From assembly GCA_964612675.1 (NCBI GenBank), contig CAZTDD010000110.1, positions 1-23,989 on the forward strand: DNA of 23,989 bases, in the 5' to 3' direction. Below the pieces are notes generated by a model that had not been told where the DNA came from, searched no databases, and saw nothing but the letters and a program-made list of their open reading frames with translations. The position numbers and the translations under genes are program-made. Source of the DNA: CAZTDD01 sp964612675. GTDB lineage: Bacteria > Hinthialibacterota > Hinthialibacteria > Hinthialibacterales > JAKPRU01. This document shows positions 14,502 through 23,100 of the stretch, in pieces (position 1 is the first letter of the stretch; each line of letters begins with the position of its first letter).

Positions 14502-15704
14502 ATGGGTACTCGGTCGGAGAAAGGTGAGATGTCGGTAACGCACGGTTCATACACAATCGATTACAAAGAGCACAATAAAGAAGTCCGGGAACTTTGGTCG
14601 GCTTATAAGTCCGGCGACCCGCCTCGGACTCCGATAATCCTGGGGATTAATCCACGCCTTCTTCTTCAAGATCCCGTTCTGAACGAACAGAAGACAACAT
14701 TCCGCGACTATATCCTCGATCCGGACGTTATGTTCGACACACAGTTGCGATATCAACACCACGTGCGCCACAACATACCGCAGGATCAAGAAATGGGCTT
14801 GCCCGTGAAATGGCCGGTGCACGTGGATTTTCAAAACATCTATGAAGGGGCGTGGTTGGGCTGTCCGGTAGAGTTCCCGGGCGATAACGAGGCGCCTTAT
14901 TGCGTACCGATTCTGACCGATGACAGACGTGAGATGCTTTTCGACAGAGGCATCCCCGATCCCTTCAAAGACGGCGGTTGGATGCAGCGTAATATCGAAA
15001 CATACGAACGCCTACGGGAGCGGACCAAAGACACGGTGTTTGAAGGACGACCCGTCAGCGAGGAGATTGGTTTGTGCGGCAGTGATACCGACGGACCCAT
15101 GACAACGTACTGCGAACTCCGCGGTGCGGAGAAAGCCTGTTTGGATATTGCGCTCGATTCGGACTATTTTCATCGACTGATGGACTTTATCACGGAAGCC
15201 ATTATTACGCGGTTGAAAGCGTATCGGAAATTTCTTGGCCGGGATGTCAAGGAGAAATCGTTCTTTTTCGCGGATGACAGTATCGAACTAATCTCCACCG
15301 AGATGTACAAAGAGCATGTTTTGCCCTATCACCGGCGGCTTGTGGAGACCTTCGCCGATGATGGTGACAATTCGATCCATCTCTGCGGGAACGCGTCGCA
15401 CCATTTCAAGACCATCAAGGAAGAACTCAATGTTATGCATTTCGACACGGGTTTTCCGGTCGATCACGGTGCCCTACGAAAGGAACTTGGGCTGGACGTG
15501 GAGATTTTCGGTGGGCCGCGAGCTGGGCTTTTTCTCGGTGAATCAGCCGCATTGCTTAACGAGACAAAGCGAATTCTAGACAGCGGTGTGCGGGATGGGA
15601 AGCAGTTCGTTTTACGCGAGGGAAACAACCTGGCTCCCCGAAGCCGTCCGGATAACCTGTGGGATTTCTATTTCAACGCGCGAGAATGGGGTAGATACCG
15701 ATGA
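14502..15704 (+). CDS. Uroporphyrinogen decarboxylase-like (URO-D superfamily) protein
   Basis: This is a 400-residue TIM-barrel protein, distantly related to the 353-residue one on the minus strand. It shares FADDSIELIS (256-265, the conserved metal or substrate-side strand), the downstream YKEHVLPYHRRLVETF, and SIHLCGNASHH (291-301, with His293 and Cys295 in the His-x-Cys position). The C-terminal segment LREGNNLAP (371-379) stands where corrinoid methyltransferase relatives have a GC motif with the third zinc Cys; here that position is Asn. Both URO-D proteins in the window end in a G(K/R)YR tail. The start at 14502 has AAGGA about 10 bases upstream; an ATG at 14529 is an alternative. The stop overlaps the next start as ATGA (15701-15704), so it is tightly coupled to the DHODH-like gene. 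The reaction is unknown; decarboxylation or methyl transfer are the family options. Confidence 0.8.
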   Translation: MGTRSEKGEMSVTHGSYTIDYKEHNKEVRELWSAYKSGDPPRTPIILGINPRLLLQDPVLNEQKTTFRDYILDPDVMFDTQLRYQHHVRHNIPQDQEMGLPVKWPVHVDFQNIYEGAWLGCPVEFPGDNEAPYCVPILTDDRREMLFDRGIPDPFKDGGWMQRNIETYERLRERTKDTVFEGRPVSEEIGLCGSDTDGPMTTYCELRGAEKACLDIALDSDYFHRLMDFITEAIITRLKAYRKFLGRDVKEKSFFFADDSIELISTEMYKEHVLPYHRRLVETFADDGDNSIHLCGNASHHFKTIKEELNVMHFDTGFPVDHGALRKELGLDVEIFGGPRAGLFLGESAALLNETKRILDSGVRDGKQFVLREGNNLAPRSRPDNLWDFYFNAREWGRYR

Positions 15705-16753
15705 TTCGAACGTACGATGTCCACCAAACTTACGAAGAAAACTACCGACTGGGTCCTGGACTGGATTTACCACAGCCTCTCGATCTGCCGAAATCGCCTG
15801 TGCGTCTCTTTGGATTGAACGTGGAATTTCCACTGGGGATCTCGGCCGGACCGCTTCTGAATGCTCGTTGGATCGACGCGTACGCCCGTCTCGGTTATTC
15901 CATTCTTACATACAAAACCGTGCGTTCGTTGGACCGTCCCTGCTACTCGATGCCGAACATGATTCCGGTTGAGGGCGAACCGAAGGTTCACGGGCTCGAC
16001 ATGGATGCGGAACTCCAGCAGGCAGAATCCATGCCGCAAGATGTTGAGCGTTCGACGTGGACTGTGTCGTACGGCATGCCGTCCACCGCCCCCGAGGTTT
16101 GGATCGAGGATGTGCGGCGTGCGAAGGAGTGTCTTCGTGATGGGCAGATCCTGATCGTCGCGGTGGTCGGAACGCCACGGGAGGGATGGGGGCTCGACGA
16201 ACTATTTGACGATTATGCTCAGTGCGCAGAGTGGGCGAAAGAAGCGGGAGCAGATGTTGTTGAAGCGAATCTCTCCTGCCCGAATGTAACCACCAGCGAA
16301 GGGCAGGTGTATCGATCCGCCAAGGAGTCACTCGACGTTTGTTCGCGAATTCGAGAACGGATAGGCGACACACCGTTCGTTGTAAAAATCGGCGCGTTTT
16401 CGGATGATGCTGAGGCCCGTACGTGGCTCAAAGCTGTCTCCCCGACGATCGACGGTGTGGCAACGCTGAACACGCTGTCACGAACTATCAAACGGGGAAA
16501 CGAAGACGCGTTTCCCGGGAGACCGATCGCGGGTGTTACCGGAGCGGGAATCTTCGAGGCGGCGCGGGATTGTGTAGCTCAAATGGTTTCGTTACGGGAG
16601 GAATTGGAACTGGATCTGACGGTGTTGGGGGTGGGAGGCGTATTGGACCGAGAACGATATAACAAGATGCGCGACACGGGTGCCGATGCGGTCCTCGTGG
16701 CAACCGGAGCGATGCTGATGCCGGATCTGGCGGGGCGGATACGGGGGGAGTAA
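15701..16753 (+). CDS. Dihydroorotate dehydrogenase-family flavoprotein
   Basis: This is a 350-residue FMN-binding TIM barrel. Family marks are PLGISAGPLLNARWIDAYARLGYSILTYKTVR (44-75, the usual glycine-rich start with a Lys near the flavin), VEANLSCPN (187-195; Cys193 is where class 1 DHODHs and dihydropyrimidine dehydrogenases carry the catalytic Cys, whereas class 2 has Ser), VVKIG (Lys229), GVTGAGIFEAARD and the phosphate-binding GVGGVLD. It therefore resembles class 1 DHODH or PreA-like enzymes, which reduce or oxidise a ring C=C bond. Residues 76-130 are unusual compared with PyrD. Its position, coupled by ATGA to a URO-D protein and after a cyclodeaminase, argues against a simple pyrimidine-synthesis role; no other pyr gene is nearby. 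Confidence 0.82.
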   Translation: MIRTYDVHQTYEENYRLGPGLDLPQPLDLPKSPVRLFGLNVEFPLGISAGPLLNARWIDAYARLGYSILTYKTVRSLDRPCYSMPNMIPVEGEPKVHGLDMDAELQQAESMPQDVERSTWTVSYGMPSTAPEVWIEDVRRAKECLRDGQILIVAVVGTPREGWGLDELFDDYAQCAEWAKEAGADVVEANLSCPNVTTSEGQVYRSAKESLDVCSRIRERIGDTPFVVKIGAFSDDAEARTWLKAVSPTIDGVATLNTLSRTIKRGNEDAFPGRPIAGVTGAGIFEAARDCVAQMVSLREELELDLTVLGVGGVLDRERYNKMRDTGADAVLVATGAMLMPDLAGRIRGE

Positions 16754-17072
16754 TAGGGGAATACAGGTTTTCTTTTCAAAGACTGACTTTTTCAGGTAGC
16801 GTTTTTTTTTGCGCAGATCGACCCTTTAAGAATAGAGGTCCATTCGCAGAAACTCTGCGGATTGTCGCTTCTGGCAGTAGAGTGCAGAAAAGAAGGACGA
16901 GGGACGAAAACCGCGGATTCCGTAAAACCTCGTGATGGCAGAGAATACGGAACAATAGCCTTCTGCTTTGACATAAGACACTAGATGCGCTAAAGTTATA
17001 GTTTGTTGACCGATCTGTGTTGATCACTTTGGTTTTTCCATTTCTGCTGTAATTCAGGCTTGGAGGTGCCCT
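16754..17072. other. Intergenic region with T-run and small hairpin
   Basis: This is about 320 bases without a gene. It has a run of nine T (16802-16810) not preceded by a strong stem, a 6-bp hairpin CGCAGA/TCTGCG (16845-16859) with a 3-base loop, and a good sigma-70 promoter at 16968-16996. Confidence 0.5.
16968..16996 (+). promoter_or_regulatory. Predicted sigma-70 promoter of the small ORF / papain-fold unit
   Basis: A perfect -35 TTGACA (16968-16973), an optimal 17-base spacer and a -10 TAAAGT (16991-16996, 4 of 6). The predicted start near 17003 gives a leader of about 70 bases before the small ORF at 17073. Confidence 0.55.
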
Positions 17073-17243
17073 GTGGAATTTAAAGAGTGCTCAAAGGAAA
17101 CGAAACAACGAAGCGAAGAGCAAGTGTTCGATCCCAAAGTGGGGCCGAAGGGGGATTACAAGCCGACGGAACTGTGCAAAGTGCTGGGGTTGTTGAGGAA
17201 GTGGCGAGAGGATTCATCTCACTCACAGCTTCTCGTTCGCTGA
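17073..17243 (+). CDS. Small hydrophilic ORF, unknown function
   Basis: This is a 56-residue frame starting with GTG and ending with TGA, preceded by a near-ideal ribosome binding site, GGAGGTG at 17062-17068, and by a good sigma-70 promoter about 100 bases upstream. The peptide is charged and soluble (begins VEFKECSKETKQRSEEQ, ends REDSSHSQLLVR) with two Cys. I recognise no family. It precedes the papain-fold gene by 66 bases on the same strand. It may be a real small partner protein, a leader peptide or the start of a decayed gene; the strong initiation signals favour real translation. Confidence 0.5.
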   Translation: MEFKECSKETKQRSEEQVFDPKVGPKGDYKPTELCKVLGLLRKWREDSSHSQLLVR

Positions 17244-17309
17244 TATGCATTCACGTATTCCATTTAGGTCTCAGCTGTCGATGATCCGTTTATTGCAGTC
17301 TCACTATTA

Positions 17310-18878
17310 ATGACCATGGCGATTCAGTTCAAGACCAATATGGCGGAACGCGACTTCGTCGAAATCCTGTCCATGTCTCCACAGTCGGTCGCGTTCGGAC
17401 GGATTCTTGCCTTGGTCGAAGACGCTGGCTGTAAGTCTATCGCCATTGAGAATGAACCACACGAAGACGAGTATGGAAGTGAGTATTCAGCTTTCTTTTC
17501 ACGGGTTCTCACCACTTCTGAAAGGAGACATCCCACCCGATTTCATTTCTTTGACCGAAACGTGGAGTCGGAAGATGAAGCTGTAAGAGAAGCAAAAAGT
17601 TATTTAGGGTTTTGCGACCTGCGCCCAACTCCCGCAGGAACAGTCTCGATGGCGTTTCTGGATCAAACTGTGTTCATCAAGACTAATAAAGACTATGTCT
17701 ACTTACTGTGTTCAAAGCCCTTTAAGGTCCCACTAGGCGAGCATTCCATCGAAATCCAGGGATTTCCTTTCATTCAACAAGACGGCAGAATCGTCCGATG
17801 CGCACAGGCAGCCCTGGCCTCTGTGTCGCAGTTCTACGAGATTGGAGGTTTTACAGGTCCCGACATCACCGATTATGCGGATGAACTTCCTTCGGGAGCG
17901 CGGTCCATTCCAAGTCGGGGACTTACTGTGGAGCAGATCGGCCACGTTCTCAAGAAGATGGATCGTTTTCCGATTGTCTACGATTTCACTAGAACGCCCG
18001 AGGATCCGGATATCACTACATTGCAGCACAGGGAACAATTGATATATCGATATGTGGAATCCGGAATTCCCGTCATCATCGGCATCGAAGCGGGGAATGA
18101 GATGCATGCAATGGTAGTGATCGGTCACACGTTTTCCCCGGATTCATGGCTCGCTGAAACAAGCCAACGATACTATGATCAACCCAGAACAGGCACATTG
18201 TGTCATTGTTGCACAAACTGGATTGAACGATTTGTGGTTCAGGACGATAATCTTGGACCGTATACGTTGGTTCCATCGTTTCTTCTGCAACACGCCCTCT
18301 GTAAACTCATCATTGTTCCTCTTCCTCCCAACGTGTTTTTGACTGGTGAAGAAGCGGAGATGTTCGCCGCCGACTTACTCTGTCCCCAAAGTGGAGACTT
18401 TTCGGAGGAAACGTTGGAGTGGATCGCGACGTATCACAAAGAAAACAACAGTGTTGACGCAGATACGTTGTTTTGGCACCAACAGTTTCACGATCAAGCA
18501 CATTCAAACGAACTCGTGCTTCGAACCTACTTGATGCCGAGTTGCTCGTGGCTTGAACACCAGAAGAACATTCCAAGTTTCGTTCAGTATGAGGATCTAT
18601 TGCAGGACTTGCCGCTTCCTGATTATGTCTGGGTGGTTGAAGTCAGCTGGCCACAGATCTATCGTCACAAGCGGCGGATCTGCGGTGAAATGGTCTTGGA
18701 CGCCACCGACCAGGTGAGTCCAACTGTCGGCTCCTTGCAGCAGGTTTGGCTTTGGATGCATTTCCCCGGTATTGTCTTGCGACGCGATGTGAGAGACAAC
18801 AAGAGTTCCCTATTCATTCTCGAATCCCCCGACCCCATTCGGGCCTGTCGACAGTCAACAAGTAGTTCTCTCCTTTGA
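17310..18878 (+). CDS. Uncharacterised papain-fold (C39-like) cysteine protease-like protein
   Basis: This is a 522-residue protein without signal peptide or membrane helices. The centre looks like a papain-like or C39-like catalytic core: QQDGRIVRCAQAALASVSQFY holds Cys164 at the start of a helix, GNEMHAMVVIGH holds His266, and RFVVQDDNLGPY holds Asp312 or Asp313, giving the Cys-His-Asp order and spacing of this fold. Residues 1-150 form a separate N-terminal region ending in FCDLRPTPAGTV and a beta-rich segment before the catalytic helix. A 200-residue C-terminal region follows that I do not recognise, with CHCC at 298-301 as a possible metal site. No clear ribosome binding site precedes the ATG; an 8-codon-plus ORF (17281-17310) ends as TAATG on it, so coupling is possible. 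Composition looks more A+T-rich than its neighbours by eye, which could indicate transfer. It could be a peptidase, transglutaminase-like enzyme or inactive fold; the function is unknown. Confidence 0.6.
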   Translation: MTMAIQFKTNMAERDFVEILSMSPQSVAFGRILALVEDAGCKSIAIENEPHEDEYGSEYSAFFSRVLTTSERRHPTRFHFFDRNVESEDEAVREAKSYLGFCDLRPTPAGTVSMAFLDQTVFIKTNKDYVYLLCSKPFKVPLGEHSIEIQGFPFIQQDGRIVRCAQAALASVSQFYEIGGFTGPDITDYADELPSGARSIPSRGLTVEQIGHVLKKMDRFPIVYDFTRTPEDPDITTLQHREQLIYRYVESGIPVIIGIEAGNEMHAMVVIGHTFSPDSWLAETSQRYYDQPRTGTLCHCCTNWIERFVVQDDNLGPYTLVPSFLLQHALCKLIIVPLPPNVFLTGEEAEMFAADLLCPQSGDFSEETLEWIATYHKENNSVDADTLFWHQQFHDQAHSNELVLRTYLMPSCSWLEHQKNIPSFVQYEDLLQDLPLPDYVWVVEVSWPQIYRHKRRICGEMVLDATDQVSPTVGSLQQVWLWMHFPGIVLRRDVRDNKSSLFILESPDPIRACRQSTSSSLL

Positions 18879-18880
18879 TA

Positions 18881-19906
18881 TTAAGGATGTATTTGTGTGC
18901 CACGAATAGTCTCTTGAGCTGTGTTGAGGAAAACTCCGGCAATCCCCGGATCAAAGTGCTTTCCGCTTCCTTCGCGGACAATTTCCAAACACCGCTCAAT
19001 TGGCAACGCCTCTTTGTAACAACGAGGGGTCGCCAACGCGTCAAACACATCCACGACAGCCACGATCCGGGCCTCCCACGGGATCTGTTCTCCGGCGAGA
19101 CCTTCGGGATACCCCGTCCCGTCCCACTTCTCGTGGTGGTATCGAGCAATTCGTTCCGCCATTTGAACAAGAGGAATATCCGAACCCAGCAAAATGTCCG
19201 CACCAATCGTCGTGTGGGTTTTCGCAAACTCGTATTCGTCCGCGGTCAATGGTCCGGGCTTGGACAGGATCGCGTCCGGTACCCCGGTCTTTCCGATATC
19301 GTGCATCGGACTGGCGCGTTCGATCAGGCTCAGTTCGGACTCAGACCGCCCCATTTTCTCCGCAACAAACCGGCTGAAACGGCTGACTCGCCGCAAATGG
19401 TCGGGAACATCGGCATCGCAATGTTCAGCCACCCAGCAAAGACGGAGAATCACGTCGGTCAGGGAATTGTCCAGGTCATTCTTGGTCTTCCGGAGTAGTC
19501 GGAGCATGTCTTGGACGTCCTGAGGGAAATCGCTGAGTGCTTTCGACCGGGCGATGTTCCGAATCCGCAACATCAGCTCGCAGGCATCGAGAGGCTTGTG
19601 GATGATATCTTCGATACCCAACCGAATCCCCCGCTCCTTGTGTTCGATTTGCTCTCGTTCCACAGCCAATAGAATGGGGATTGAACTCAGCGACCGCGAT
19701 TGCTTGAGCATTTCGACCTGATCGACCTCTTTTCCTTCCGGCGCAGTCACGTCGACAAAGGCCATGTCCGGACCATTCTCCTCTACCATTTCGGCGAGGT
19801 TTTCGGATGTCGGTACGATCAGAATTCTGTAGTCCGGCCCAGCCAGGCAGGTACAGATCTGCTCCACAATCTTCTTATTGGTCGAAAACAATACAATTTT
19901 TGTCAT
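18881..19906 (-). CDS. HD-GYP phosphodiesterase-like protein with degenerate receiver domain
   Basis: This is a 341-residue cytosolic signalling protein. Residues 1-120 form a receiver fold with the phospho-acceptor position Asp52 (MAFVDV) and the conserved Lys104 (IIHKPLD). The acidic pair that normally follows the first strand is replaced by Ser-Thr (VLFSTN, residues 5-10), so magnesium-dependent phosphorylation is doubtful. Residues 145-335 are an HD-GYP domain, which hydrolyses cyclic di-GMP: His170, MHDIGK (His202-Asp203), TH at 230-231, RYHHEKWDGTGYP (255-267) and VVDVFDAL. All core metal ligands and GYP appear intact. The ATG at 19906 is chosen since it begins right at the first beta strand with a GGGG upstream; ATG 19918 or 19996 are longer options. 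The gene ends 2 bases from the convergent papain-fold gene and is divergent from the NHL protein. Confidence 0.9.
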   Translation of the reverse strand: MTKIVLFSTNKKIVEQICTCLAGPDYRILIVPTSENLAEMVEENGPDMAFVDVTAPEGKEVDQVEMLKQSRSLSSIPILLAVEREQIEHKERGIRLGIEDIIHKPLDACELMLRIRNIARSKALSDFPQDVQDMLRLLRKTKNDLDNSLTDVILRLCWVAEHCDADVPDHLRRVSRFSRFVAEKMGRSESELSLIERASPMHDIGKTGVPDAILSKPGPLTADEYEFAKTHTTIGADILLGSDIPLVQMAERIARYHHEKWDGTGYPEGLAGEQIPWEARIVAVVDVFDALATPRCYKEALPIERCLEIVREGSGKHFDPGIAGVFLNTAQETIRGTQIHP

Positions 19907-20181
19907 CTTCAACCCCATTTTGGTAGTGAATTTGAAACGTTTTTGCGATAGAATCGTACGCTGACAGCAAAACAAGCCTTGTTCCCAGGCGAACAAAACA
20001 GCGCGTACTCAAGCGGACGGGCGACCGCGACGATAATTTCCAGAGACGCACGGCGAGACCGTGCAGACTGGTTCTGTCTGCGCCGACTATGACAGGCATT
20101 CCGGCGCAGTTGCGATTGAACCGGAACTTCTTGTTCCGTCGACCAGGGAAAAGGGCTAGATTATGCCCAGGAGAAGCCCAC
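19907..20181. other. Divergent leader region rich in hairpins
   Basis: The region between the HD-GYP and NHL genes has five perfect inverted repeats: TTGTTC/GAACAA (19979-19996), GCACGG/CCGTGC (20048-20064), GCAGAC/GTCTGC (20063-20081), CTGCGCCG/CGGCGCAG (20078-20109) and CGGAAC/GTTCCG (20122-20138). The third and fourth share 20078-20081 and cannot form together. TAGAAT at 19949-19954 is a possible -10 for the plus strand, but no good -35 stands at the right distance. I could not match the region to a known riboswitch class. Confidence 0.5.
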
Positions 20182-23100
20182 ATGAGTCCGACCGGTACGC
20201 TAATGACACGATCTGTTTCCATTTGTAGTATTGCCAGTTTTATCTTCATTGCGAGTCTTTTCACGGTTCTTCCCACTGACACATATTGTCAAGATGTGGA
20301 GACCTACTTCATCCTGCCTTACGCGGGAACCGGCGTGGCCGGATTTGCCGGGGACGGATCGCCCGCGACCCAGGCCCAGTTTAACAGAGTCTGGAACGCA
20401 GCGCGCGGCCCAAACGGTAGTGTTTATGTAGCCGACAGGGAAAACAATCGAATTCGACGAATCGCTCCCGACGGAATCATAACGAACTTTGCGGGAAATG
20501 GTCTGGCGACCTTCGCAGGCGATCTTGGCGCAGCGACCGAGGCCTCTCTCAACAAACCCCAGGGTGTTATCGCGGCACAGGACGGCTCGATTCTCATTGC
20601 GGACACCGGCAACCATTGTATCCGCCGGGTCGACAAAGACGGCATTATCACCACATACGTGGGGATCGGTGGCGCGGGCGGAATCGGTGAGGAAAATGTC
20701 CCGGCGGATCAGGCACAACTGCGGTATCCGACCGACTTGGACGTGGATGCCAGCGGGAATATCTATGTTGTCGATACACAGAACAATCGTATCCGTGTTA
20801 TCGACACCGATGGAATCATGAAGACGATCATCGGCGGATCGGGATTCGGTTTTAGTGGTGACGGCGGTCCCGCCATCGAGGCACGGCTCTCCGGCCCGAC
20901 CGGCATCGACATTGATACAGAAGGCAATATCTACATCGCCGATCAGATCAACAAAGTCATCCGCAAAGTCGACAGCGAGGGGATCATCACGACCGTCGCC
21001 GGAATCCCCGACCAAATGGGCGACAGCGGAGACGGAGGACCGGCCACTTCCGCAGAGCTCAGTTTTCCACGCGATGTTCTGGTTGATACGCAAGGCAACC
21101 TTATTATCAGCGACGAGATCAACAACAAAATCCGCCTCGTCGACACCGATGGAATTATCCACACCATCGCGGGTGTCGGCATCTCCGGATACGAGGGAGA
21201 CGGCGGACCGGCGAATCAGGCCTTTCTGAATCGTCCCGCCGGGTTGATGCTTCTGAGCCAGGATAGCTTCCTGGTTGCGGATTCTCGCAATCACGTGTTG
21301 CGAGAACTGACCACGCGCGATCTTGACGTTACACCAACACCAACACCAACCGCGACATTTACTCCGACTCCTACACAAACAAACACACCGACACCCCGGC
21401 CGACCGATACACCGACAAACACACCCACACAACTGCCGCTCAATCAGCTCGCCCCTGTCATCAACGGTGCCACCGGGACCGGGCTTTATTACTCGAATAC
21501 GAATTCTGTGGAGATTCCGGTCGATCCATCGCAGGGCCGCGTTCGTGTCGCTCTGTCCTCGACACCGGACGGATCGGGGCCGCTGATTGTTGACGACACA
21601 ATCGGATTGGACGTCCTGCGCCCCGACGGGACTATTGCGAACGCGACGATCTCATTCAGTGTAGACGAGCCGAGACGGTCTCCGGAAAATGTCACCAGTC
21701 TCTTTCAAAAGGGAATGCATGAAGTTACGATCCGTCTCTTGAACCTGGAGGGCGAAAGCTTCGACACCAGCTCTCCCGTGTATGTCACAGCGCTGTTGGC
21801 ACCGGAACTGAGCGATATTCCGGACTTGCGCTTGATTGTCGGACAACGTGTGTCTCAAGCCCTGGATTTGGATGACTACGCGGTTGATCGCGACTCGGGA
21901 AGCGAGGGATTGACGTGGACCTTCGAGCCGACAGGTTCGGTGTCCGGTCTTTCGATCGATGAGAACAACGTTGTCTCCGTGCAGGCGGCAGCCACGCCGA
22001 CAGAGGGGGCTGTCATCTTTCGGGCGACGGATGGAGTCTTCTCAAGCACTGACGAAGTATCGATCAAAACCTCTACATTCCTTGTGTCGCCTTTCATCAA
22101 AGATCCTGCGCCTCTTGTGCAGGACTTTGCCTTCATAACTCCATACTCGCTTTACGAACAAATGCTCCCCGAAGGGGTGTATGCAGCGGACATCCCGTTT
22201 TCGACGACATTCGAGCATGATCTCGGTTTGGATGCGGCGAATGTAGCACGAGGACAAACCTATCTGTTCAGCACGTTCCCGGGCGGGCTTGTCAAAGACC
22301 CGCTTCCGGTCAGTCTGCAAGGATACCGGATGAACAATCCGGAAGACCGGGACGGCGCTGTGATTTACACCTCCTCATGCATTCCCCCTGTCTACGGAGA
22401 TGCCGATAAGGATTATAATTTCTCTGCGAACTCTTTGTTGGACGCTTCGTGGTTCCCGGGCACGCCACAGGGATTTCAGTCCGGTTCGATTGAGATCGGC
22501 GACCTGCCGCTCACAGCCGAATCGCATGTCACAGACGGTCGAGGGCTGGTTTTCAAGGTTAAGCCGGGTGAGGCGGCTCTCGTTCTCACCGAAGACATTG
22601 AGGTCGGCAAAGGCACCGTCACGATGCAAGCAAACATGGCCGCGGAGAATTTCCTCGATTCCCGCGACCTGCCCCATATTTCCCTTGGTCTGTTTGCCGA
22701 TAGTTCGAATGTGTCCATCAACACAATCGTTCACGACGACATTCTCGGCGGCGCACGGTATCAACTGTTGAAGACAACATACGATTCGCAGAGCGACGTA
22801 TTGACCGGAGTCATTCAAGTGTTGGGGACGCATACAAAGGGCACTGCGTATGTTTATGTGGATAACGTTCGCGTTTACCACAGTGCCCGCGAAACCGACC
22901 GTGCGCTGGGCAAAACGAAAGTCGATACAGCGCCGTTCGACGGGACATTTGAGAGCATCGCCTCGGGAATCGCCGGGTTGGGTGAGTTGGTGGCGATGGA
23001 CCCCGACAACACCGTTGGCGGCGAAGCCTATGTCACATCAGATCACAACCATGACTTGTTGGCGGGGGGTAACAAGCAGTCGATGATCCTGAAGATGAAC

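Noticed and set aside
16802..16810. T-run after the DHODH-like gene as an intrinsic terminator
   Set aside because: No stable stem precedes the T-run at the right distance on the plus strand.
17087..17284. 65-codon frame overlapping the small ORF in another phase
   Set aside because: The GGAGGTG ribosome binding site and spacing fit the GTG at 17073, not this ATG.
20040..20110. Possible cyclic di-GMP (GEMM-type) riboswitch before the NHL gene
   Set aside because: The hairpins are real, but I could not find the conserved GEMM core and loop sequences, so I report only an unclassified structured leader.
20089..20181. Upstream in-frame ATG extending the NHL protein by 31 residues
   Set aside because: It would place a basic, non-signal segment ahead of a good signal peptide and read through the hairpins; AGGAG is correctly spaced for the ATG at 20182.
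20200..21432. 410-codon minus-strand frame opposite the NHL repeats
   Set aside because: A long antisense frame produced by the regular codon pattern of the NHL repeats; Cys/Arg/Val-rich sequence with no motif and no start signal.
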